The notes beneath the pieces were generated by a model. It was given only the letters and a program-made list of their open reading frames with translations, was not told the DNA's origin and searched no databases. A program made the translations under genes and the position numbers. A stretch of 24,854 bases of DNA from a virus. The stretch lies in the IMG/VR virus record IMGVR_UViG_3300036859_000561, positions 1 through 24,854 of that record. One strand, given 5' to 3'. Every line of letters starts with the position of its first letter. The stretch's first letter is position 1. Shown here one piece after another: positions 1-5,575 of the stretch.

Positions 1-1
1 T

Positions 2-649
2 GGCGGCGCGTTATCCGGCGGCGGGATCCCGCCGCAACATTCGGCGACCGCAGCTGCGGTCGCATCATCCAACGGCCACGGCAGCCGCCAACCTGGCGGG
101 GTCGCTGAATCGAGCGGCCTCGGCCGGGCCCACGAATTACCACTCACCACTCACCACTCACCACGCACCTTCGTTTACTGCGATCCCCCCTACCTGATGT
201 CCACGCGGCGCTCGGGCAAGCTCTACCGCTTCGAAATGACGCGGGCGCAGCACGTGGAATTGCTCGACGTGATCAAGCGGCTGCCCTGCGACGTGGCGAT
301 CTCCGGCTACTGGTCGCCGCTCTATGCCGCGGCCCTGCAGGAGTGGCGGTTCATTTCGTTCCACTCGATGACCCGCGGCGGCCGCAAGGCCCGCGAGTAC
401 GTGTGGATGAACTACCCCGAGCCAACGGTGCTGCACGATTACCGCTACCTCGGCGGCAACAAACGCCAGCGCGAACGCATCACGCGCAAAGTGCGGACCT
501 GGTCGGCGGGCCTGCGAAGACTGCCAGCGCTGGAACGCCAGGCGATCATGGCCGAGTTGAGCCCGATCGGGCCGGCCGCGTTATCGTGCGACGTTTCTCG
601 AGTGGCGCAGGATCGTGCGGCCCCAGCTGGCGAAAAGAGGAGCGCATGA
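2..649 (+). CDS. D12-class DNA adenine methyltransferase, C-terminal part (5' end outside window or disrupted)
   Basis: This is likely an S-adenosylmethionine-dependent N6-adenine DNA methyltransferase of phage type. The frame is open to the left edge. The catalytic motif IV reads CDPPY at 179-193, followed by the family-like YRFEMTRAQHVELLDVI stretch and a SGYWSPLY segment. The part from about 167 on is well supported. The part before it (2-166) is proline, serine and histidine rich, does not look like the usual SAM-binding half, and includes a 7-bp tandem repeat. The true N-terminus may therefore be in another frame, or the gene may be damaged. An internal ATG at 197 lies downstream of the catalytic motif and cannot give an active enzyme alone. 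The stop overlaps the next start (ATGA), so the two genes are probably co-translated. Role in host-restriction evasion is inferred. Confidence 0.7.
   Translation, partial: GGALSGGGIPPQHSATAAAVASSNGHGSRQPGGVAESSGLGRAHELPLTTHHSPRTFVYCDPPYLMSTRRSGKLYRFEMTRAQHVELLDVIKRLPCDVAISGYWSPLYAAALQEWRFISFHSMTRGGRKAREYVWMNYPEPTVLHDYRYLGGNKRQRERITRKVRTWSAGLRRLPALERQAIMAELSPIGPAALSCDVSRVAQDRAAPAGEKRSA
140..167 (+). repeat. Heptanucleotide tandem repeat (ccactca x4, last copy variant)
   Basis: Four head-to-tail 7-bp units lie just upstream of the codons for the methyltransferase DPPY motif. The fourth unit is ccacgca. Because 7 is not a multiple of three, gain or loss of a unit would shift the reading frame. 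In the current register no stop appears in the frame of the catalytic motif. Confidence 0.8.
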
Positions 650-831
650 AGGAGCACTGCTGGATCTGCGCTTGGCTCGAACTCGATGTGCAGGATGCGC
701 CGCACCTGATCGGCGGCCGGGTCTATACGCATCGGCTCTGCCCGACATGCCGGCACGCCGAGGCCGAGAAGATCGAGCAGCACAACCGCCTGGCGGAGGA
801 GCGGCGATCGGCGAGTCACGCCGCAGCGTAG
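646..831 (+). CDS. Small Cys4 zinc-finger-like protein
   Basis: This 61-residue protein is of unknown function. Two CxxC pairs (CWIC at residues 5-8 and CPTC near residue 35) are about 25 residues apart, which fits a single zinc ribbon or treble-clef knuckle. A charged helical tail follows. The ATG at 646 overlaps the preceding stop by 4 nt and has an agagg Shine-Dalgarno sequence 5 nt upstream, which decides the start. Its place between two DNA methyltransferases suggests a DNA-binding or accessory role, but this is inference from context only. Confidence 0.7.
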   Translation: MKEHCWICAWLELDVQDAPHLIGGRVYTHRLCPTCRHAEAEKIEQHNRLAEERRSASHAAA

Positions 832-920
832 GCACACCCGCCCGGAGCTCCGTCACACGATGGGGCCGTGACGGCCACGCTGCAGGGTCACGGCCTGGCT
901 GAGTCACGCAGCGAAGTCAC
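815..920 (+). promoter_or_regulatory. Cluster of GTCAC pentamers before the C5 methyltransferase
   Basis: GTCAC starts at 815, 852, 887, 903 and 916, and in reverse (GTGAC) at 868. The last five sit within 70 bp immediately upstream of the ATG at 923, spaced 13-19 bp apart. Seven further copies lie inside the methyltransferase gene (1149, 1299, 1373, 1430, 1562, 1665, 1682). The layout looks like an operator or iteron array, but no binding protein can be named. No convincing -35/-10 pair was seen in the 832-922 gap. Confidence 0.4.
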
Positions 921-922
921 AA

Positions 923-1768
923 ATGCAGTTGGTTCTTTCCCTATTCCCCGGCATCGACCTGCTCGGCCGAGCGTTTGAGGCCGAGGGCTACTGCGTGGTC
1001 CGCGGGCCCGACACGCTTTGGGATGCACGCATCGAGGACTTTCACTCGCCGGCGGGTCGCTTCGACGGAATCATCGGCGGGCCTCCCTGCCAGAACTATT
1101 CCGACGCCAATCGATTCCGCGATGCCGCGGAGGGCGATCGCCTGGTCGGTCACTTCCTCCGGTTGATCAACGAGTCGCAACCGGCGTGGTTCCTGATGGA
1201 GAACGTTCGCTCGGTTCCCACGGTCGAAGTGGCCGGGTACCACGTGCAGCGCCTCGATCTGACCGATTGCGAATGCGGCGGCAAGCAGAAAAGACTGCGT
1301 CACATTCAGTTCGGCACCCCCGATTACTGGCCCTCGATCATCCGGCCTCGGCGCACAAACGAACTCAGGCCAGTCACGCCCCCGGTGCTATGCCGCCTGG
1401 ACGGAAAAAACGACCGCCATTGCCGTCGAGTCACACGCCAGGGAGCGCCGGCTTTGCCGCTGCGTAGTCTCACGTCCGGAGCTCGGGCACGCGCGATCGG
1501 CAACGCCGTCCCCTGGCTGATGGGCCTCGCTCTCGCACGTGCGGTCGCGTGCGCAGGACCTGTCACGCCCGAGGACTGTATCTGCCTTTGCGGACGGCGG
1601 GTCGCGCCGCCGGCCAGGCACGCGACCGCGGCCTGTCGAAAGCGCATGGAGCGCCGCCGGCGGGGTCACTCCCCGCGCGTGGTCACGTGGGCGACATTGT
1701 CCGCGGCCGATCACGGGCCGAAAATCCCCCCTGTTGGAGTCCAGGCCGAGCCGAGATCGGCGGTCTAA
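923..1768 (+). CDS. C5 cytosine DNA methyltransferase
   Basis: This enzyme transfers a methyl group from SAM to carbon 5 of cytosine in DNA. Visible motifs are I (LSLFPGIDLLGRAFEAEG, near the N-terminus), IV with the catalytic cysteine (GGPPCQNYS, about residue 53), VI (MENV), VIII (QKRLR) and X (GNAVP). The stretch between VIII and X, where the target-recognition domain normally sits, is only about 65 residues and short for the family. Motif IX is compressed into RSLTSGARARA. After motif X a cysteine cluster (CICLCG, then AACRKR) and a basic run suggest an extra zinc-binding tail, which I associate with phage enzymes of this type. It is probably a defence-evasion modification enzyme. Start ATG 923 is preceded only by weak SD-like bases. 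Confidence 0.85.
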   Translation: MQLVLSLFPGIDLLGRAFEAEGYCVVRGPDTLWDARIEDFHSPAGRFDGIIGGPPCQNYSDANRFRDAAEGDRLVGHFLRLINESQPAWFLMENVRSVPTVEVAGYHVQRLDLTDCECGGKQKRLRHIQFGTPDYWPSIIRPRRTNELRPVTPPVLCRLDGKNDRHCRRVTRQGAPALPLRSLTSGARARAIGNAVPWLMGLALARAVACAGPVTPEDCICLCGRRVAPPARHATAACRKRMERRRRGHSPRVVTWATLSAADHGPKIPPVGVQAEPRSAV

Positions 1769-1889
1769 TGCGATCCTGGCGCGGCTGGTGCGCGGCGAGA
1801 TTTCGATCGACCGCGCCGAGGCCGACATCCTGCTCGCCGAAATGGTCGAGACGCTTTGCGACCCGGAAGAGGAGGCGATCGATGCTTAA
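1734..1889 (+). CDS. Small acidic protein, start uncertain
   Basis: No family is recognised. The last 35 or so residues (LVRGEISIDRAEADILL, then an acidic end) have a credible protein-like composition, and the frame closes with TAA inside the next gene's start region (8-nt overlap). The start is unclear. TTG at 1734 gives 51 residues and overlaps the methyltransferase end by 35 nt. An in-frame GTG near 1788 would give only about 33 residues. No strong ribosome-binding site precedes either. It may be a small accessory gene or the unspliced end of a longer overlapping frame. Confidence 0.4.
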   Translation: MESRPSRDRRSNAILARLVRGEISIDRAEADILLAEMVETLCDPEEEAIDA

Positions 1890-2130
1890 CGTGCGCATCT
1901 GGCTGCCGCCCGAAGAAGATCATGCCGACTGGCAGGCGCTGACCGGCGAGCGGATTTCGCGCGACGAGTTCGAGCGGCTCGCCGCGGAAGCCCTGCGCGG
2001 CGCGCTCGCCACGGGCTGGGCCGTCAGCGAAGATGCCGTCGCCAACTTTCTGAGGCGCAAGGCGGGCATGGGCTCGCACAACCTCGAGCACGTGCTGCGC
2101 GTGCTCGGGCTGACCGTTAAGCCCGAATAA
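1882..2130 (+). CDS. Hypothetical 82-residue protein, last gene of the rightward cassette
   Basis: This is not recognised as a known family. The ATG at 1882 is preceded by a strong purine-rich Shine-Dalgarno (gaagaggagg, 6-7 nt away) and overlaps the previous stop by 8 nt. This supports this start over longer in-frame alternatives. The sequence is mostly helical and charged. Its C-terminal third (NFLRRKAGMGSHNLEHVLRV, then LGL) faintly resembles the helix-turn-helix end of small XRE-type regulators, but this is too weak for a call. It is followed by the palindrome in the convergent gap. Confidence 0.6.
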   Translation: MLNVRIWLPPEEDHADWQALTGERISRDEFERLAAEALRGALATGWAVSEDAVANFLRRKAGMGSHNLEHVLRVLGLTVKPE

Positions 2131-2139
2131 AAACCCGAC

Positions 2140-2200
2140 TCGCGCCAAGCCGCCAAGGCGCAAAGGATCCAACCCTTCGCGCCTTGGCGGCTTGGCGCGA
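2140..2200. repeat. Family A palindrome, copy A1 (convergent gap)
   Basis: Arms of about 23 bp (tcgcgccaagccgccaagg and its complement) flank a short centre. This copy lies between the end of the + strand cassette (2130) and the end of the - strand operon (2296), so it can fold in transcripts from both sides and may act as a shared terminator. No clear T tract follows on either strand. The rest of the 2131-2295 gap holds only a short aggacag repeat (2280-2293) and no gene. Confidence 0.85.
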
Positions 2201-2295
2201 TCATGGATTCAGAAAGCGCAGCGCGGCCGGCGGGTAGTCGGCCCATGTAGTACAGCGACGGGCCGATTCCAGAAGGCAGAGGACAGAGGACAGAG

Positions 2296-2628
2296 CTACT
2301 TGCCGCCGAGCTTGGTCAGGACCTGCGCCTTGGCCTGCGGATCGGTGTTGAGGAAGCCGACCAGCGAGTCGACGGCGAAGGAATCGAACGTCGCCTGCTG
2401 CTCGCGCTGGGTCTGCTCCTGTTTCTTTTTGAAGATCCAGTTGAGCAGCGGATGGCCGGGCAGGCCGGGCAGCTTGCTGAACGGATCGCTGCCATCGTCC
2501 GGAGTGGGCGTTTTGGGCGTGGACGTGTTGGGCGTGGGAGTGTTCGGCGTGGCGGGCTTGCGCGGGATCAGGTGCCCGAGCAGGGCCGCCCCCGCGGTGA
2601 TCAGGGCGATGATAGCGGACGTTGACAT
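2296..2628 (-). CDS. Small membrane-anchored protein with Thr-Pro-rich linker
   Basis: This 110-residue protein is of unknown function. Residues 4-20 form a hydrophobic segment (SAIIALITAGAALLGHLI) that could be an N-terminal anchor or signal. Residues 25-44 are a low-complexity Thr/Pro/Asn linker made of repeated TPN/TPK units, encoded by an approximately 18-bp degenerate DNA repeat at 2507-2566. A basic helix (FKKKQEQTQREQQ) and a short C-terminal helical part follow. Start ATG 2628 has GGAGATCC about 5 nt upstream. As the last gene of the late operon, next to secreted and anchored proteins, it may work at the envelope during lysis. It could also be a spanin-like part, which cannot be shown from sequence. 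Confidence 0.65.
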   Translation of the reverse strand: MSTSAIIALITAGAALLGHLIPRKPATPNTPTPNTSTPKTPTPDDGSDPFSKLPGLPGHPLLNWIFKKKQEQTQREQQATFDSFAVDSLVGFLNTDPQAKAQVLTKLGGK

Positions 2629-2642
2629 TGGATCTCCGGATT

Positions 2643-2720
2643 CTCGCGCCAAGCCGCTAAGACGCGAAGGGGTTGGGGGTTGGGTTTTGCTTCCTTGGCG
2701 CCTTGGCGGCTTGGCGCGAG
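2643..2720. repeat. Family A palindrome, copy A2
   Basis: Intergenic palindrome with outer arms ctcgcgccaagccgc and gcggcttggcgcgag. It lies 6 nt after the stop of the gene to its right and 14 nt before the start of the gene to its left. The centre is longer and G/T-rich (ggggttgggggttggg) compared with the other copies. Confidence 0.85.
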
Positions 2721-2726
2721 ATCCAG

Positions 2727-3593
2727 TTACACCGCATACCGCCGGCGCAAGCTCAGCAGCAGCGACAACAGCGCTGCCCCCGTCGCGCCCCACTGCGATG
2801 TCTGATCGACGTCGATCCCGTCCAGGATGGGCGACGCCGGCGGTCCTGGCGTCGGCGATGGCAGCTTCGCCGGATCCGGATCGCTGTCGGGCTTGTAGCC
2901 GCCGTCGGCCTTCCGCAGCGCCTCGGCCAACTGCGCGGCGCAATCGGGACCCGCGTAGGTGCGCAGGCGGAAGCGCACCAAGGCGCGGCCCTGGGCGTCG
3001 GCCGCGCCTTGGTAAGTAATCCCCTCGGCCAGGCCGATCTGGCCGACGTGCCAGTCGGTGGGCGCGTAAGCATTTATGTGAAGCTTCCCGCGCCAGGCCC
3101 GCAGCGCGGGGTGAGCGTTGATGTCGTTGAGGAACTGTTGGCGCGGCGCGTCGGGCAGCACCGCGGTCAGGAAGTGCTTTTCCCCTTCTCCCCTTCTCCC
3201 CTTCTCCCCTTCTCCCCTTCTCTCTTGATAGGAGTCATCCAGTTTCCGCAGCGCGGCTTGCTTGTCGGCCGGTTGGCCGTTGATCTGATAGGTCGGCGCT
3301 CCGACTGGCGGGATCTTGTCGGCTTGCACGCCGCCGGGGAACGGATCGTCGCCGATCGCCGGGCGCGGGCGGGACAGGCCGAAGGTGGCGACCAGGTCAA
3401 CCTGGTGGGCCTTCCCTTCGGTCTGCCAGTTGGCCGTCAGCGGATCGAGCATGCCGATCTTCTCGCCGCGCCAATACAGATCGAGGCGACCGGCGTCGGG
3501 CGACTGATACCAGCCGTGGCAGGCAGTCGGCGACTCGGCCGGGGCCAGGGCGGTGAATAGGAGCAGTGCGAGCAATGGCAAACCACGACGCAT
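2727..3593 (-). CDS. Secreted protein with signal peptide and hydrophobic C-terminal tail
   Basis: This 288-residue protein is not recognised. The N-terminus is a clear signal peptide (MRRGLPLLALLLFTALAPAE, likely cut near residue 20). The mature part has no motif I can name. A Pro-rich stretch at about 244-256 precedes a C-terminal end of hydrophobic residues followed by RRR (TGAALLSLLLSLRRRYAV, 271-288). This resembles surface-sorting tails such as PEP-CTERM in layout, although the PEP box is not evident. Residues 124-139 (RRGEGEKGRRGEGE) come from an 8-bp DNA repeat and look like an insertion. Start ATG 3593 was chosen because it begins the signal peptide. The in-frame extension upstream is encoded by palindrome A3. 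Secretion and neighbours suggest an envelope or lysis role, by inference. Confidence 0.7.
   Translation of the reverse strand: MRRGLPLLALLLFTALAPAESPTACHGWYQSPDAGRLDLYWRGEKIGMLDPLTANWQTEGKAHQVDLVATFGLSRPRPAIGDDPFPGGVQADKIPPVGAPTYQINGQPADKQAALRKLDDSYQERRGEGEKGRRGEGEKHFLTAVLPDAPRQQFLNDINAHPALRAWRGKLHINAYAPTDWHVGQIGLAEGITYQGAADAQGRALVRFRLRTYAGPDCAAQLAEALRKADGGYKPDSDPDPAKLPSPTPGPPASPILDGIDVDQTSQWGATGAALLSLLLSLRRRYAV
3181..3220. repeat. 8-bp tandem repeat (tccccttc x5) inside a coding region
   Basis: Five exact 8-bp units, with a partial unit on the left and a degenerate one on the right, lie inside the signal-peptide gene and encode alternating Arg/Gly/Glu/Lys. One unit gained or lost would shift the frame. 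Confidence 0.9.
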
Positions 3594-3607
3594 GATTATG
3601 ACTCGAT

Positions 3608-3672
3608 CTCGCGCCAAGCCGCCAAGGCGCAAAGCGAAAAAGCATCTTCGCGCCTTGGCGGCTTGGCGCGAG
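3608..3672. repeat. Family A palindrome, copy A3
   Basis: A 65-bp palindrome with 27-nt arms (ctcgcgccaagccgccaagg and complement) and an AT-richer centre (aaagcgaaaaagcatctt). It begins 8 nt after the cysteine-peptidase stop and ends 14 nt before the next start codon. Confidence 0.9.
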
Positions 3673-3680
3673 TGTTGACT

Positions 3681-4595
3681 CTATCTGCTCACCGGCACGG
3701 GCGGCGGCGGCGGCGCCAACAGCACAATGGCCCAGCCTCCCCCACCGCCTTTCCAGCGCGATTCGAATTCCGCGGGCGTCATCCACAGGTACTTGCCGGG
3801 ATAGTTGTTGTCGAGGATCACCGCCCACTTGTCGGACAGGTGCACCAGGTTGACCATGTGGCTGATCGGGCCGCGGTGGAAGACGCCATCGCGGCCGTCG
3901 TAGGTGACACAGACGAACCGGCCGGTGCCGAGCGCCAGGCGCAGGAACTCCATGTCGCCCCCGGTGTGCTGGATGTAATCGGGGACGGGCAAGCCGCGGT
4001 CGCGGGCGATCTGCGGGATCAGCTTGGCGACCTTCTCGGGATAACCGCCGCCGGGGATGTTGTTTTGCCGCATCCATTCGGGGAAGTGCATCAGCGCCGG
4101 GACGTTCTGATAGCGGGCGGCGTGGTCGATCGAGCGGAAGACGCAGCAGCCGAGGCCCTTGACCGAGATGTTGGTTTGGTGCTGCGCGATGGGCAAGTCG
4201 ACGGTAATCTCCTCGCCGTGGTTGGCCGGGCCGTTTGCATCAATCCCAACAGGAGATGGCGATCGAACAGGAGGCAACGGAGGAAACAGAGAGGCCGGCT
4301 CTGTTTCCTCCGTTGCCTCCTGTTCGATCGGTATCTCATCAACAGGAGGCAACGGAGCAAACGGAGCCAGCCCCATTGCATCCTGTTCGATCGTTACCTC
4401 GTGAGCCGCGGCCTGCACGGGCCTGGCCGTCGCCGGCCGACCGCGCCAACTGTAGGCACGCTCGATCAGCCAGATCACAAACAGCCCCCCGAGCGCAAGC
4501 AGCAGGCCAGCGAGGATGCCGCGCAGCCAGTGCCGCCGGCAATCGGGCAGCGTCGGGCGCGGCGTGCGCAGATCGATTATGGTGGGCGAACTCAT
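3681..4595 (-). CDS. Membrane-anchored papain-like cysteine peptidase (C39-like)
   Basis: This 304-residue protein has one transmembrane segment (about 26-45, GILAGLLLALGGLFVIWLIE) and a long linker. A C-terminal domain follows with a plausible Cys-His-Asn/Asp catalytic set: GCCVF at 149-153, SHMVNL with His246, and LDNNYP at 261-266. The order and spacing fit papain-like or C39-like peptidases. The N-terminal cytosolic or signal-anchor part is basic. Residues 68-112 of the linker are encoded by a family B palindrome read in frame. ATG 4595 overlaps the stop of the three-helix membrane protein (ATGA), so the two are coupled. In this position it could be a membrane-tethered lysin that cuts peptidoglycan cross-links, or a processing peptidase. 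Activity and substrate are inferred. Confidence 0.65.
   Translation of the reverse strand: MSSPTIIDLRTPRPTLPDCRRHWLRGILAGLLLALGGLFVIWLIERAYSWRGRPATARPVQAAAHEVTIEQDAMGLAPFAPLPPVDEIPIEQEATEETEPASLFPPLPPVRSPSPVGIDANGPANHGEEITVDLPIAQHQTNISVKGLGCCVFRSIDHAARYQNVPALMHFPEWMRQNNIPGGGYPEKVAKLIPQIARDRGLPVPDYIQHTGGDMEFLRLALGTGRFVCVTYDGRDGVFHRGPISHMVNLVHLSDKWAVILDNNYPGKYLWMTPAEFESRWKGGGGGWAIVLLAPPPPPVPVSR
4260..4330. repeat. Family B palindrome, copy B1, inside the cysteine-peptidase gene
   Basis: A perfect 32-bp inverted repeat (4260-4291 and 4299-4330; arm begins cgatcgaacaggaggcaacg) with a 7-nt loop. A second, degenerate copy follows at about 4340-4392. Both are translated in frame, giving the IEQEATEETE and PLPPV residues of the linker. 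Confidence 0.9.
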
Positions 4596-4906
4596 GGACG
4601 GATCTCCGGGGCACTCTGCTGCCAGGCGACCAGGAACGCGATGAAGCCGGTCAGCAGGCAAAGAGCCGGCTTGAGGAACTCCCACCAGCCCGGCCAGATA
4701 TCATGCTTGGCGACGAAGAAATGCGCGCCGAGCCCGCCGTAGGCGACGGCGATGATCGGCCACGACAGATAGAGGCGCTGCATTTGCTTCGAGAGCGTCG
4801 CCTCGTTGCCGATGCACGCGGCCAGGATCACGTCGAGCACGATCAGCGCGACGAAGATGCCGGCGATCAGGTAGCGCGTCGTCAATGGGCTCCAACCGTC
4901 GAGCAT
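4592..4906 (-). CDS. Three-helix small membrane protein (holin candidate)
   Basis: This 104-residue protein has three hydrophobic segments: about 12-31 (YLIAGIFVALIVLDVILAA), 49-67 (SWPIIAVAYGGLGAHFFVA) and 79-95 (PALCLLTGFIAFLVAW). Short charged loops and no large soluble domain are present. Size and topology fit a class I holin. The gene immediately precedes, and overlaps by 4 nt, the membrane-anchored cysteine peptidase, an order typical of holin-lysin pairs. No sequence family is recognised, so it may also be an unrelated membrane accessory protein. ATG 4906 follows palindrome A4 by 13 nt, with a weak AAGG-type ribosome site. Confidence 0.65.
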   Translation of the reverse strand: MLDGWSPLTTRYLIAGIFVALIVLDVILAACIGNEATLSKQMQRLYLSWPIIAVAYGGLGAHFFVAKHDIWPGWWEFLKPALCLLTGFIAFLVAWQQSAPEIRP

Positions 4907-4919
4907 CTTTGCCGACCTT

Positions 4920-4983
4920 CTCGCGCTAAGCCGCCAAGGCGCGAAGATGTTTTTTCGCTTTGCGACTTGGCGGCTTCGCGCGA
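4920..4983. repeat. Family A palindrome, copy A4 (inverted)
   Basis: A 64-bp palindrome lying 3 nt after a stop codon and 13 nt before the next start. Its asymmetric centre matches that of A3 only when reverse-complemented (aaagcgaaaaaacatcttcg), so it is inserted in the opposite orientation to A3, A5 and A6. Confidence 0.85.
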
Positions 4984-4986
4984 CCT

Positions 4987-5427
4987 TCAATCTGCCTTCT
5001 CGATCGTGCAGGTCCCGACCCATTTGGTCGCGCCCGCCTTTGACTTCGGGATCTTGTCGGCCGACTCGCGGGCCTCCTCGATCGCATCCTCGGCATCGCG
5101 GAGCCGATCGGCGAAACCCGGCTTGTCCGGCGCCTCGCCGGCGAAACCGATTGCCGCCTTCGTGCAATCGAGGATCAGCCGCTTCGCATCGCCGCGGTTG
5201 AATTTGGCGCGCTGGCAAAGCAGCGTGAGCAGGAGCGGCCAGGGCACGTCGGGCTTCCATTGCTGCCACTGGGGCTGGTCTTTTTGCAAAGTGCCGAACA
5301 GCTTGATGGTCAGCGCCCTGTCGATCGGATGCGAACCGGGCTCGGGCGCGAACTTGCCGAGTTGCTTGTCGATCGCCTTGGATAGGGCGACCAGCGTGAT
5401 CGGATCGGCGGCGGGATCGTAGGACAC
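4987..5427 (-). CDS. Hypothetical protein in the late operon
   Basis: This protein of about 146 residues is of no recognised family. The GTG at 5427 (VSYDPAADPITLVALSKAID) has GAGG 8 nt upstream and is my preferred start. A GTG at 5550 in the same frame would add 41 residues that are Arg/Pro/Cys-rich and look less like coding sequence. The body is helical with a hydrophobic patch near residues 83-95 (VPWPLLLTLLCQ), too short for a clear membrane segment. A charged helix (RLRDAEDAIEEARESADK) lies near the C-terminus. It lies between a coiled-coil protein and the holin-like gene, and its role is unknown. Confidence 0.6.
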   Translation of the reverse strand: MSYDPAADPITLVALSKAIDKQLGKFAPEPGSHPIDRALTIKLFGTLQKDQPQWQQWKPDVPWPLLLTLLCQRAKFNRGDAKRLILDCTKAAIGFAGEAPDKPGFADRLRDAEDAIEEARESADKIPKSKAGATKWVGTCTIEKAD

Positions 5428-5557
5428 GAAAAGGACCTCGGGGCGAGGGCGAAGGGCAATGTGGGCGTCGGGGTCCCTGGGCGCGGGCGACCGGGCGACG
5501 GTTGTGCTGCACTCACTGTAGCACCGCGGGCGGATGCGCCAGTCGCGCACGCGCCAA

Positions 5558-5575
5558 AATCCTACCGGTAGGATT
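5558..5575. promoter_or_regulatory. Perfect 18-bp palindrome aatcctaccggtaggatt
   Basis: An uninterrupted 9-bp dyad starts at the stop codon of the coiled-coil gene, upstream of the following gene. On the transcribed strand it is followed by TT, making a weak terminator-like end, but as a loop-free dyad it equally fits a dimeric repressor site. The 5428-5557 stretch holds no other gene I would support beyond the possible N-terminal extension. Confidence 0.45.

Noticed and set aside
343-645. Upstream extension of the Cys4 protein in the same frame
   Set aside because: It overlaps the methyltransferase coding frame completely and lacks protein-like composition. The ATG at 646 with its ribosome site is the better start.
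832-922. Small antisense or RNA gene in the gap before the C5 methyltransferase
   Set aside because: No tRNA fold or coding frame was found; only the GTCAC cluster stands out.
2192-3019. + strand open frame across the end of the late operon
   Set aside because: Runs through palindrome A2 and is antisense to two supported genes; no domain.
4235-5422. + strand frame of 395 codons
   Set aside because: Built partly from palindromes B1 and A4 and antisense to the membrane and peptidase genes; repeat-derived residues only.
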